64,000 bases of DNA, from contig NC_132973.1 in the NCBI RefSeq assembly GCF_047496725.1, positions 16,965,733 through 17,029,732 on the forward strand, given 5' to 3'. Under the pieces are notes generated by a model. The model was not told the DNA's origin and did no database searches. It saw only the letters and a program-made list of their open reading frames with translations. The stretch comes from Anoplolepis gracilipes. Lineage: Eukaryota; Arthropoda; Insecta; Hymenoptera; Formicidae. A program made the translations under genes and the position numbers. This document shows positions 23,312-32,948 of the stretch, piece by piece (position 1 is the stretch's first letter; each line of letters opens with the position of its first letter).

Positions 23312-23686
23312 ATGGAAAATATTAATTTCGAAGTGATAATAGACGAGTCGTCAGACGAAGAGCATGCGTTGTCGGACGATAGTAATTATATTAGTGATTG
23401 CAGTAATACCGATTTTGACGACAACGTAGTAGAAAATGAACAACTCCGTGCGCAAAATCAACGTAAGATTTGCGCCATACACTTTTATTATTCAACGGGT
23501 GGTGCTCTAGCTCTCTGTGCTTCGTGTATGGACACCTTTCGAGATGACATCGGATTAATATACGAAATACGGAGACATAAAGTTACATCGCCCGATGAGG
23601 TGGATATGCGATGGTGCAGTAGCTGTCAAATTTTATTACATATAATAATGTCGCGTAATATGTGTTATGTTTGCACACAAAAATAG
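23312..23686 (+). CDS. Acidic cysteine-rich protein at the left end of the Maverick (124 aa)
   Basis: It starts MENINFEVIIDESSDEEH: about 45 acidic residues, then a middle part with KICAIHFYYSTGG, LCASCMD, and a C-terminal WCSSC and CYVC. The paired cysteines suggest a small zinc-binding protein. A homologue in plan lies at the opposite end on the opposite strand (39767-39336), so both ends of the element carry an inward-reading copy. A third, broken copy is at 512-1047. Intact here. The role is unknown to me; an early regulator is a guess from position. Confidence 0.65.
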   Translation: MENINFEVIIDESSDEEHALSDDSNYISDCSNTDFDDNVVENEQLRAQNQRKICAIHFYYSTGGALALCASCMDTFRDDIGLIYEIRRHKVTSPDEVDMRWCSSCQILLHIIMSRNMCYVCTQK

Positions 23687-23696
23687 AAAGAGAAAA

Positions 23697-26600
23697 ATGG
23701 AAAACGTGCAGCAGAAAGAACGCGACTTGTTGGAGCGTTCCCACTAAGTCACCACATTGGGTGAATATTTTGGATGGCTGCAGCATTGCGAGGAGTTTAT
23801 CGAAGAGCTTGAAGAACGCAGCCGTGTCAAGCGTCCGCGACTCTCAATCGGAAATAGACAATCTTTGGTGACAAGAATTGCGCGACTCGAGGGTGCAAAA
23901 ACTCGATTGCAGAGACAGTTTATACCCAGTGGTGGTGATTATAGTAGTGAAAATAACTCGGAGAGACTCATATGGCGAGAGATTGATACGGCGTTTGAGA
24001 GCCGCATCTTGACTGGTGCGGTTATAAATTATAATCACATCGAACCTCGTCAATTTTTGGAAGATGCGAGTGACATTGTGCTCGAGCACGTGCGAGACAT
24101 TATGCAAAAACATAACAGTGTGAAAGTGAATACAGTGTTTAACGGCGAGTTTGTGGCGGGCGATAAGCATGCCAATAAATCAATCAATACGAGAAACTGT
24201 GAACTCTTACATACATCCAATTTACGCGAGTGGTAGAGCGGCGAGTCGTCGAGCCAATCCTTGCATCGCTCGAAGAATTTCAGGAACGCGATAGCGGATG
24301 GGCATTATCGCGTATACTAAATTTGACTGTAAATATAAATAAATATAATCCTATGCGCGCCGGATGTTACGTGCAATTATCGCGAAAGATAATAATGAAA
24401 CGAGCAGTGGTTAACGTGCAATCTAAAGACAATGCATGTTTTGCGTGGGCGGTAGTGGCTGCTCTGTAGCCAGCTGAAAGATGCACACACCGACAATCAT
24501 CGTACCCGCATTATACAACAGTACTAAATCTCCAAGATATTGAGTTTCCAGTCACTTTTAATCAAATTAAAAAATTTGAAATTTATAATGACATTTCAAT
24601 CAACGTGTACAGTTTTGAAAACGAAAACATTGTCCCTATTCACCTTACGGAGTAAAAGAGAGACAAGCACATCAACTTGCTCTACGTGCAAGATGCGCAA
24701 GATATCGGACATTTTGCATGGATCAAGAATCTATCTAGACTTGTTAGTATGCAACTCAGCAAACACAAGACTAAAAAATATATCTGCGATCGGTATGTAT
24801 ATTTAATAAAACTGTCTAAAAATATTTAAAACAAGGATATAAAAATTTTAACTTTTATTTTACAGATGCATGCACTATTTTCACTCGGTCGAGAAATTGC
24901 AATCACATACAGTAGACTGTGGAAAGATGAACGACTGCGCTATCCGATTACCGAGCGATAAGGATAAGTGGCTCGCATTTACCAACTACAACAGGAAGGA
25001 GCGACTACCTTTCGTCGTGTACGCCGACCTGGAGTGCGTTTTGGTGAAAAAAGAAGAAGAAAATTTTTATCAACATCACCAAGTATTTAGTATGGCTTAT
25101 TATGTACATTGCTCGTACGATAATTCGTTATCCGCGTATCATTCTCGTCGCGAAGCCAATTGCGTTGCATGGTTCACCGACGAACTTAAAAATTTGGCGC
25201 AACGTGTAGAAAATATTTTAACAACCAATGTCCCCATGGTAAATTTAACGCAAAATGAATGGAAAGAATTTCGAAGTGCGACTCAGTGTCATATATGTGA
25301 GAAACCATTCGTAGAAGATGATACGCGCGTACGCGATCATTGTCATTTGACCGGGCGGTACAGAGGTCCCGCGCATTCAAATTGCAATCTAAATTACAAA
25401 GAATCTTTTTGCATTCCAATAGTATTTCACAATTTATGTGGTTATGATTCTCACTTTATAATCGAGGAAATAGCCACAGCGTTCGAAGGGGGAATCGATT
25501 TACTTCCGATAACAAAAGAAAAATATATTTCATTTACAAAACATGTTAAAGGTACGAAAGACAAACCGGGAAATCACATTAAATTACGTTTCATAGATTC
25601 ATATAAATTTCTCACAACAAGTCTCGACAAATTGGCGTCTTTTCTGAGCAAGGATAAACTCAAAATTTTACAATCGGAATATAAAAATTTATCCGCCGAA
25701 GATTTCAATTTATTAACAAGAAAAGGTGTCTTCCCGTACGAGTACATTGACTGCGTAGATAAATTGCAAGATGCGTGTTTACCATCACGAGAATCATTTT
25801 ACAGTTCCTTGACAGGTAACACAGTATCTGAGAGCGATTACGCGCACGCTGAGATTGTGTGGAAGCGATTCTCCATTCGAACGCTAGGCGAATATAGCGA
25901 TCTGTATTTAAAAATCGATGTTTTGTTATTAGCAGACATTTTTGAAAATTTCCGAGAGTTGTATCAAGAGTTATGGGCTCGACCCCGCGTATTACTATAC
26001 TCTTCCCGGTTACACGTGGGACGCCATGTTAAAGTATACGAAAATTATATTTGAATTACTCACAGACATTGACATGGTTATGTTTATCGAACGAGGTATA
26101 CGCGGTGGTCTGAGTCAATGTTCCAACAGGTACGCGCGTGCTAATAACAAGTACATGCAGTCGTATGACTACTCAAAACCATCAACGTACTTGATGTATT
26201 TCGATGTTAATAATTTATACGGATGGGCAATGTGTCAACCATTGCCCTACGCCGATTTTCAGTGGGTCGATAATGTTTCCAATTTTGATGTATCATCGAT
26301 CGCGCTCGATTCGTCTACAGGCTACATCCTCGAAGTCGATCTCGAGTATCCGCAGCATCTTCACGATTCGCACACTGACCTACCGTTTTGTCCGACACAC
26401 GACAAACCACCCAGCAAGCGCGAGGGCAAGCTTCTCGCAACCGTATACGATAAGAAGCGTTACGTGATACACTACCGCAACCTGCAGCAATGTTCACGTC
26501 ACGGTCTTCGTGTTACAAAAATTCATCGTATATTACAATTCACTCAATCTCCGTGGCTCCGTACTTATATAGAACTCAACACAAAATTTAGAACACTAGC

Positions 26601-27417
26601 AAAAAATGATTTTGAAAAAAATTTGTACAAACTAATGAATAATGCAGTGTTTGGCAAAACGATGGAAAATGTGCGCAATCGCGTAGATGTTAAACTTTTA
26701 ACAAAATGGGACGGAAGGTACGGCGTAGAGACATTGATTGCAAAACCAAATTTTCATAGCAGAAGCATTTTTTCGGAAAATCTAATCGCTGTAGAATTAC
26801 GTAAACTCGAGGTGAAATTCTACAAACCAATTTACGTAGGTATGTGTATTCTCGATATATCCAAGACATGTTTGTACGAATTTCACCACGATTATATGAT
26901 ACCAATGTATCGGGAGAGATGCAAAGTCATGTACACTGATACGGATAGTCTTATATATCACATTGAGTGCGACGATGTGTACGAGAATATGAAACGCGAC
27001 ATCAGCAGATTTGATACGAGCGACTATGCGATAGACAATGCGTACGGTATACCGCTCGTGAATAAAAAGGTACCGGGTCTAATGAAGGATGAAAACAACG
27101 GTACCATAATGATTGAATTTGTCGGGCTTAGAGCAAAAATGTATGCGTTGCGCGTGGATGGTAAGAAGGATACGAAAAAGGTAAAAAGCGTCAAGAGTAA
27201 CGTTGTTGCGAGAACGATAACGTTTGACGATTACACGCGGTGTTTGAACGAAGAGATTGAAATAACTCGTAGTCAATCGTGTATAAGATCAAAATTACAC
27301 AAGGTATACACCATTCGCGAAACAAAAATTGCTCTAAGTCCGTACGACGACAAGCGGTATATCGTACCTACAACTATTGATACGTTACCATGGGGACATT
27401 ATAAGATATCTTTATAA
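23697..27417 (+). pseudogene. polB: Type B DNA polymerase (protein-primed class) with an Endo VII-like zinc motif, multiply broken
   Basis: Sense begins at ATG 23697, 10 nt after the upstream stop. A long N-terminal region (about 23757-24800) has a coiled coil and a DNACFAWAVVAAL segment. An intron at 24793-24865 (gtatgt...ttacag) joins in phase. Then come a C2H2-like CMHYFHS...H-x5-C, exonuclease motif YADLEC (about 25018), a CHICEKPF...DHCHLTGRYRGPAHSNC block like the recombination endonuclease VII zinc motif (25288-25385), GYDSHF, motif A FDVNNLYGWA (about 26204), KLMNNAVFGKT, and motif C YTDTDSL (about 26933). It would copy the element's DNA. Damage: TAA 23745, TAG 24467, TAA 24653, and frameshifts near 24232 and 25950. 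The catalytic residues are still visible. Confidence 0.85.
24793..24865 (+). other. Intron in the polymerase gene (73 bp)
   Basis: Donor GTATGT and acceptor TTTTACAG. Joining the ends keeps the frame that contains the CMHYFHS zinc-finger start, with an arginine codon split across the junction. Confidence 0.6.
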
Positions 27418-27423
27418 AATATA

Positions 27424-27450
27424 ATGTGTGTGTGTGTGTGTGTGTGTGTG
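27424..27450. repeat. (TG)n microsatellite between convergent genes
   Basis: About 13 TG units just after the polymerase stop. The integrase gene ends at 27587 on the other strand, so this 170-bp gap holds both 3' ends. Confidence 0.85.
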
Positions 27451-27586
27451 ATTTTTTTTTCTTGTATGTATATTTCATATTTTATATATTGTAATGACTA
27501 TTGGAAAGGATCTATTAATAAAGATTTTGTATATTTCAAATATTTCATATATTTTTTATATTGAATATATTGTATTTCTTATAAAA

Positions 27587-28576
27587 TTAAATTACATGAT
27601 CCTTATGTACCCAAGAATTGTGCGAGCTATCAAATCCCAACCATTTCACGTAAACCTCGTCACCCCTCCTGCGCAGTACTTTCTCCACGAGATACACATC
27701 TGGATAATTCGCGCGATGCAACTCGTGCTCGTAAAATGCTCCAGCGATAGATTTTTTGCGATAATCCTCGAGTAGATATGTTACGGGATTAGTATGTTGC
27801 ACTTTAACAATCTTAAACACCTCGGTTGTCCAATTTGGCGTGTAACCCTTTTCGAAAAGTTTTTTGTATTTGCTAAAGCGTACCAGGTCACCTACTTTAA
27901 ACTTTGCAGGAGCAGCAATTTTTATACTGTTGTATACAGTATTTAAAAGTCTATCAGCGATCGTGGGAGTAACATCGATAGGTCTCATATTGATAGTACG
28001 ATGTTTTCGCGCGTTATATTCTGCAACGAGTCGGGATAGCGCGTCGATCCACTTGTAAGTTCCGTTCAGCGTAAACATCTTCCACATGTCGTTCTTCAGC
28101 GTGCGATTGAATCGCTCGACGACAGACGCCTTCAATACCGAATATGTGGAATAGTGATTAATGTTATGTTTCCGTATAAGCCGTTGCACATCGGTATTGT
28201 AAAATTCCTTCCCGTTATCAGTTTGTATGTTTTTCGGGCATCTCTTGCTATCTCGAATTATTTTGGCGATTGCATCAACCGTCTCCCTTCCACCTTTACT
28301 CTTGAGTGGTGCAGCCCATGCATACTTGCTCAACACATCGATGACGGTGAGTATGTAGTGGTAACCTTTGTTGAAACGAGAATACAGACGCATCTCGACG
28401 ATGTCGGCTTGCCACAGATCATCGTATCCCCGCACTATGACGTGTCTTCGGGGAAAATTTTTTCTCGCTGGCGCATGCAGTTCGTTCACCAACTGTCGTC
28501 TCTCCAAACTATGTTGATTCTTTGCTTTGTCAGTTTTTCTCGATGTCCGTTTGTTGTTCACATTTTTTTCACTCAT
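27587..28576 (-). CDS. int: Maverick integrase with C-terminal chromodomain (329 aa)
   Basis: Retroviral-like DDE core: D58 (LWQADIVEM), D120 (IQTDNGKEF) and E154 (VVERFNRTLK), with the right spacing of 35 residues or slightly less between the last two. A beta-rich C-terminal part (FKVGDLVRFSK) is followed at about 285-329 by a chromodomain (VEKVLRRRGDEVYVKWLGF ... SWV). It cuts the element ends and joins them to target DNA, giving 6-bp duplications like TGTATA here. The chromodomain may steer it to modified chromatin (inference). The frame is intact. It is the last of a co-directional minus-strand series that starts at 31577. Confidence 0.93.
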   Translation of the reverse strand: MSEKNVNNKRTSRKTDKAKNQHSLERRQLVNELHAPARKNFPRRHVIVRGYDDLWQADIVEMRLYSRFNKGYHYILTVIDVLSKYAWAAPLKSKGGRETVDAIAKIIRDSKRCPKNIQTDNGKEFYNTDVQRLIRKHNINHYSTYSVLKASVVERFNRTLKNDMWKMFTLNGTYKWIDALSRLVAEYNARKHRTINMRPIDVTPTIADRLLNTVYNSIKIAAPAKFKVGDLVRFSKYKKLFEKGYTPNWTTEVFKIVKVQHTNPVTYLLEDYRKKSIAGAFYEHELHRANYPDVYLVEKVLRRRGDEVYVKWLGFDSSHNSWVHKDHVI

Positions 28577-28591
28577 TTTCGTTTATCGCCT

Positions 28592-29326
28592 TTAATAGCC
28601 GTTCTTGACCTGTTCTTGACCTGTTCTGACCTGTTCTTGACCTGTTCTGACCTGTTCTTGACCTGTTCTTGACCTGTTCTGACCTGTTTTTTTACCTGTT
28701 CTGACCTGTCCTTGACCTGTTCTGATCTGTTCTTGACCTGTTTTTGACCTGTTCTTGACCTGTTCTGACCTGTTTTTGACCTGTTCTTGACCTGTTCTGA
28801 CCTGTTTTTGACCTGTTCTTTGACCTGTTCTTGACCTGTTCTTGACCTGTTCTGATCTGTTCTTGACCTGTTCTGACCTGTTTTTGACCTGTTCTTGACC
28901 AGTTCTGACCTGTTCATCGCCGTCCTTCACCCATTCGAAAATCGTTCTTGACCCGTTCGCAGCCTTTTTCACAGTCGTTTTTGATTCGTTCGTAGCCGCT
29001 TCTGACCCGTTCGTAGCCTCATTCACAGACGTCTTTTGACCGATCGTAGGAGTTCTTGAGTTGTTTGTAACCTTGAGTGTAGCCGTTAAGAACGTGTTCA
29101 TAGCCTCGTTCGCAGCCCTGCTTGAAATGCTGATAGCCTCGTTCGAAGCTGTTGCAGCTGCTGCTAGGTCGTTCACTGCCACTGCCACTGCCACTCATTG
29201 TAGTTTAGATAGCAGTTCGATAATTCTTCGTAGCTGTTCGATAATTGTTCGCAGCCGTTCTATAATCCTTCGTAGCTGTTCGATAACCGTTTGATAGCCG
29301 CTCCTAACCCGTTCACTGATGCTCAT
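28592..29326 (-). pseudogene. Heptad-repeat coiled-coil protein (one internal stop)
   Basis: ATG 29326 overlaps the stop of the upstream gene as ATGA, which argues for a real start. The first 43 codons are near-perfect heptads (IIEQLRR, IIERLRT, IIEQLRR). TGA at 29197-29195 interrupts. Then an alanine/asparagine-rich segment leads into about fifteen EQVKNRS/RTGQ-type heptads encoded by a 21-bp tandem repeat (about 28600-28920). It stops 16 bp before the integrase start. A long fibrous oligomer is the natural reading. Following a tail-fibre-like gene, it could be a spike or shaft protein (inference). Repeat length is probably unstable. Confidence 0.5.
28600..28925 (-). repeat. 21-bp/10-bp coding tandem repeat
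   Basis: Units of gacctgttctt/gacctgttct alternate about thirty times. On the minus strand they encode the EQVKNRS heptads of the overlapping gene. Confidence 0.85.
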
Positions 29327-29703
29327 TTAGGTTTGATAGCTGTTTCTGAGTTAGCGTTAGCCGGGCGTTGAAGTTCGTTTAGCACAATCTGTATTGCTCG
29401 CACGTCCTTCTCAAGCGAAATCAGCTTCTCGTCTGATTCTTTCTGTTGATTCATTAATCTTTTAACGCAGGACTCCACGTACAGTTTGTTGACGGCATCG
29501 GTGTCAGCCTCTGGTTGCGCTACACGGCGAATCTTACGTGACCTTGCATCGAAGTCTGTAACGACGCGACACAAAGCGTTTTCGTGCACATAACTTTTTA
29601 CCAATCTATCCCAAGAACCGTTTGTGCCGGTTGCATCATTTCTTGGATCGAATAATCCAAATTTGTTGATAGGCATTTTTTCTGATGCTTCGTAAAGTGT
29701 CAC
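29323..29703 (-). CDS. Phage-tail-fibre-like protein (126 aa)
   Basis: Residues 58-77 (IRRVAQPEADTDAVNKLYVE) match the widely known fibre-repeat pattern I-x-N-V-A-x-P-x2-x-x-D-A-V-N-K-x-Y-V-D/E found in phage and some eukaryotic virus fibres. A coiled-coil-like C-terminal third follows (LISLEKDVRAIQIVLNELQ). N-terminal residues 1-40 are a small globular or anchoring part. Its stop TGA overlaps the start of the heptad protein. This would be a candidate attachment or vertex protein of the particle. The assignment rests on one motif plus context. Confidence 0.5.
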   Translation of the reverse strand: MTLYEASEKMPINKFGLFDPRNDATGTNGSWDRLVKSYVHENALCRVVTDFDARSRKIRRVAQPEADTDAVNKLYVESCVKRLMNQQKESDEKLISLEKDVRAIQIVLNELQRPANANSETAIKPK

Positions 29704-29742
29704 GCAACGCTGATCGACTGATTAGTTTTGTCGAGACACCAT

Positions 29743-30846
29743 TTAATTTATAATAATTCCTGCTTCACAAAGTTCCTCGATGATCGACTGGATCTCGTTG
29801 TCGTGAGCGTTGTGACCAGCTTGGCGCGAAGCGTTGAGCAATCGTAGCCGATCCACTAGTTCGTTGGGATCGTCCCAGTGCACGTAATCAATCATATTGT
29901 TGGTTAGCGTCATAGCGCGAGGCATAGATATCTCCCCTCCAGATTTTGTATTTTTCGATTCGAGCGACATCAACGGTGCAATTATATGTTTGTACTTGTA
30001 CCCCCTGTTACCCTTCAAATGGCCCTGCGCATCATAATCGCGTCTATGCGCGTTCGTCACCAATAATATGCTCTTGTATTTTTCCAAATCGTCCCCCCTC
30101 GTGTAAAGTTCGTCATCGGGAATTCTCTTGAAGATCAACTCGTACAATCCTGGCGTTCCAATGTACCGCACGTCGTCTATGATAATAGAGTCATCTTTGT
30201 TGATGTTGAATTGTTTGTTGCCGAGTCGCAGTTCATTCTTTCTGTCAAAATAGACTCCATACACATGATCAGTCTCGTGATTTTTGTCGCCACTAAACAA
30301 AGCGCCTATGTACTTTTGCCCAAGTGGCCCAAAGTACTCCCGCAACGTTTCTTGAACTTCCGGCGTTTGTAACTTGTTTCGAACAAACGATGATTCGAGC
30401 ATGTTGCCCGAGGTTTCGAAAACATCTTCGTTTACGCTTGTTGGTGCGGTTAACGGCGTAGAGGCTATCGACGGTTCATACAGTAAAACGTCCGATCGTT
30501 TCCTTTTTTTCGGTGTCGCATCTTCCTCTTCCTCTTTCTCTACCTCCTCATCTTTAGCCTCTTCCTTCTCATCCTCCTTTTATCGCTTGATTTTAATCTT
30601 TGCGCTACTCTCCGACTTATTTTTCACCGCGAACGAGTTGTCGACAATCTTTTGCAGCGGCTCGATAATAGGTTTAAAATGAGTCTTGACCGCGATATCG
30701 TCATCGATGTTACCGGTCTTCAAAGCGCGATGTTTCTTGCGGATCGATTCGCTCGTTTTCGCAATCTCCTTCGCCATCTTTTCACGCTCGCGAATATTAT
30801 CGCTCCCAGCCATATCGATAGAGAGTGTTGAACGCTCGCGTTTCAC
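29743..30846 (-). pseudogene. Maverick-associated protein (DUF8207-like), one nonsense codon
   Basis: Two open pieces, 30846-30580 and 30402-29743, lie in one frame and are separated only by TAA at 30582-30580. The frame between contains a glutamate/lysine-rich stretch and a KKRKR nuclear-localisation-like motif. The N-terminal part is a charged helix (MAKEIAKTSESIRKKHRAL). The C-terminal part has LREYFGPLGQKY, a YGVYFD segment, DDVRYIGTPGLYELIF and GYKYKHIIAPLM, which I associate with a protein often found next to Maverick genes in arthropods and labelled DUF8207. The name is from memory. Function unknown. A structural or DNA-packaging role is possible from its place beside the ATPase. Confidence 0.6.
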
Positions 30847-30872
30847 CCCTCACGACAGAATGTAGGCAACGA

Positions 30873-31577
30873 CTAATCATTTTGTGGTATCGCAAACACG
30901 TTAAATCCGTTTCTGTATCGCCCGTTTGTAAGCAAGCTATCCTTGTCTATCACGAGAAATCCATACTTTTGCTGCCAACAAGTACGACATAACTCACTGA
31001 AATCCTCGTATGACATGTCGGTATTTACGTGATCGTTGTACACGTGTTTCAAGTTGGTGCCATCCTGTTTAAACAAGATTAGCAGGTTCGCATTGTCGCG
31101 TAAAAGATGTTTTGGTATTCTCGCGTATGTCTGGCAGAGATAGAAGCAGTCGACGTTCGAGTGGCGTCCCATTGAGAAATATTCTCTTATCGTATTTTGT
31201 TTGTCGCACGCCACGTCATCGAAAACGAAAATCGAGTTTGGACGTGCTTCGCTCGGTGGAATGACGTCACTGTTATTGGAGAATGTAAAATAGCCGATTT
31301 CATCGATCGACGTTAACAAATTCTCCAAATATTGATATTTTGGCTGTTGCAGTGACTTTGAATACACGTACACATTTTCAAAGCGGACGCCGTGCGGGCT
31401 TTCTATCAAACTAATCAACACGTTAGTTTTACCGCAATTCGAGGGGCCGCAAACGATTGCGCGTATAGTATTCGGCATCGTACCGTGTCTACGCATCTCC
31501 GCATTGTCACCCATCGAGCGTAATCTGACGTCGTAATTTGTCACGCGTATCGCGAAAGGTTGTCGCACGAATTTCAT
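30873..31577 (-). CDS. FtsK/HerA-type genome-packaging ATPase (234 aa)
   Basis: Walker A GPSNCGKT (residues 44-51) and Walker B SIFVFDD (about 115-121) are typical of the A32-like packaging ATPases of Polintons, virophages and large DNA viruses. They are followed by a sensor-like SNVDCFYLCQTYARIPKHLL. It would use ATP to load the genome into the capsid. Intact, normal length. It is divergent from the late plus-strand genes, with a shared 77-bp intergenic region holding CTATAAATAG-like sequence. Confidence 0.9.
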   Translation of the reverse strand: MKFVRQPFAIRVTNYDVRLRSMGDNAEMRRHGTMPNTIRAIVCGPSNCGKTNVLISLIESPHGVRFENVYVYSKSLQQPKYQYLENLLTSIDEIGYFTFSNNSDVIPPSEARPNSIFVFDDVACDKQNTIREYFSMGRHSNVDCFYLCQTYARIPKHLLRDNANLLILFKQDGTNLKHVYNDHVNTDMSYEDFSELCRTCWQQKYGFLVIDKDSLLTNGRYRNGFNVFAIPQND

Positions 31578-31654
31578 TTTCCCACTTCCGATTCGGATCG
31601 CACGCCTGTCTATTTATAGCTGCGCGGAACTACAAAGTATTCAGTAACGAAAAA
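31578..31654. promoter_or_regulatory. Divergent promoter region of the structural genes
   Basis: The 77 bp between ATPase (minus) and the 87-aa gene (plus) contain ctatttatag at about 31610-31619. This reads as ctataaatag on the minus strand, about 35 bp before the ATPase ATG, and is TATA-like. The plus-strand gene may use the same box. Confidence 0.45.
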
Positions 31655-31918
31655 ATGTTTGTCCTGCTATCAAGTCCTTACGATATTCTCGATTTGAGTG
31701 CCGAACAGCTACAGTTTGTATCTAAAGCAGTTTTATTGCGAATGTGTGGCAATCACGTCCACTACGTGTGGGACAAACTTCCGGAATACATAAAGGCGGA
31801 TTCGGAGGTTCAGACCTATCGTCGCTGTTTCGAACATTACAATCAACCGTGGCAACAAACGCACATTGACGGTCCAGCGCCAATGATAAAAGATTGTCGT
31901 GAATGTCAACGCAAATAA
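31655..31918 (+). CDS. Small conserved-looking Maverick protein (87 aa)
   Basis: The start ATG 31655 is preferred over upstream in-frame codons because those would lie in the ATPase leader. It begins MFVLLSSPYDILDLSAEQLQ and ends CRECQRK. A WDKLPEYI segment is present. Its last 16 nt overlap the start of the phospholipase/protease gene, as expected in a compact virus-like block. I do not recognise the family. Confidence 0.55.
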   Translation: MFVLLSSPYDILDLSAEQLQFVSKAVLLRMCGNHVHYVWDKLPEYIKADSEVQTYRRCFEHYNQPWQQTHIDGPAPMIKDCRECQRK

Positions 31919-32919
31919 GCAGAGGTCTATTAAATCGTGCAATAAACGCGCTTCCTATCGAATTACATATTCCTGGATACCAGTTTTGCGGTCCGGGCAC
32001 GCGGCTAGAAGAACGATTGGCTAGAGGTGATCGAGGTATCAACCCATTGGACGCAGCGTGTCGTGAACACGATATAGCGTACTTTCGGAGTAACGATCTT
32101 GCCGAAAGACACGCGGCGGATAGGATACTCGCCAAAAAGGCGCAAACTCGCATCACTGCGAAAGATTCGTCTCTCGGTGAGAGAGCCGCAGCTGTCTGGA
32201 CAGCGATGAAAACCAAAACGAAGTTCGGTATGGGTCTAAAGACGAAAACGAAGAAAAAGATGATGAAAAAACGAATACTTCCGGTAGCGAAACGCGGGGG
32301 TGTATTACCGATTCTACCATTATTGGGCGCTCTCGGATCTCTGATTGGTGGAGCGGCTGGTGTAGCAAAGATGGTGAACGATGGAAAAGCTACACAACGT
32401 CAGTTTCAAGAAATGCTACGTCACAATCGTGCCATGGAAGGTCGCGGATTGTATCTCGCACCATACAAATACGGACGAGGAGTCTCAATGAAAAAGAAGA
32501 AAAAAAAAAACGTCAAAGAGACGCTAAAAATGCCAGAGGGCGTAACTACCAATGTACAATTGCTGCAATTAGCAAAACGTATGCACATTCCATTTTTTAG
32601 AAGTGTTTTTATGCGTAACTCATTACCGATCGGTGGTATATATCGAAACGAGAGCGGGATCATAAATTTGGATAACGCTAAAGGCTCGGGTACTCACTGG
32701 GTAGCGTATGCAAAGAGGGGGAATTGTGCTATATATTTTGACAGTTTTGGCAATCTTCGACCGCCGAATGAATTGGTGCGATATTTAAATGTGACAAAAA
32801 TAGAATATAATCACACATCCTATCAAACTTATAATCAAAGCATCTGTGGACAATTGTGCTTGCAGTTTCTCCGAACGGTCGATGCACGCGAATTTAAAGG
32901 CATACATTGCGCTATTTAA
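31903..32919 (+). CDS. Fused phospholipase A2-like / membrane-active / adenain-type protease (338 aa)
   Basis: Three parts. Residues 20-100 have a PLA2-like calcium loop (YQFCGPGT, 26-33) and the His-Asp pair in DAACREHDIAY (50-60), as in parvovirus VP1 phospholipases. Residues 110-175 have a lysine-rich stretch, then a Gly/Ala-rich hydrophobic segment GALGSLIGGAAGVAKM, recalling adenovirus minor core or membrane-lytic proteins. Residues 210-338 are a C5-type cysteine protease with H265 (GTHWVAY), D280 (YFDSFG), Q308 and C315 (SICGQLCLQFL). It would cleave capsid precursors and help escape from membranes. The parts are joined through a lysine run at about 196-204 encoded by an A-rich tract, so the fusion could have arisen by a small indel between two genes. 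Confidence 0.8.
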   Translation: MSTQISRGLLNRAINALPIELHIPGYQFCGPGTRLEERLARGDRGINPLDAACREHDIAYFRSNDLAERHAADRILAKKAQTRITAKDSSLGERAAAVWTAMKTKTKFGMGLKTKTKKKMMKKRILPVAKRGGVLPILPLLGALGSLIGGAAGVAKMVNDGKATQRQFQEMLRHNRAMEGRGLYLAPYKYGRGVSMKKKKKKNVKETLKMPEGVTTNVQLLQLAKRMHIPFFRSVFMRNSLPIGGIYRNESGIINLDNAKGSGTHWVAYAKRGNCAIYFDSFGNLRPPNELVRYLNVTKIEYNHTSYQTYNQSICGQLCLQFLRTVDAREFKGIHCAI

Positions 32920-32948
32920 CTTAGTATTCGTTAAACAGTTTGGCCAAC

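Noticed and set aside
28600..28925. Short direct repeats resembling a CRISPR array
   Set aside because: There are no unique spacers. The units are contiguous 10/21-bp repeats coding for heptads in a eukaryotic element.
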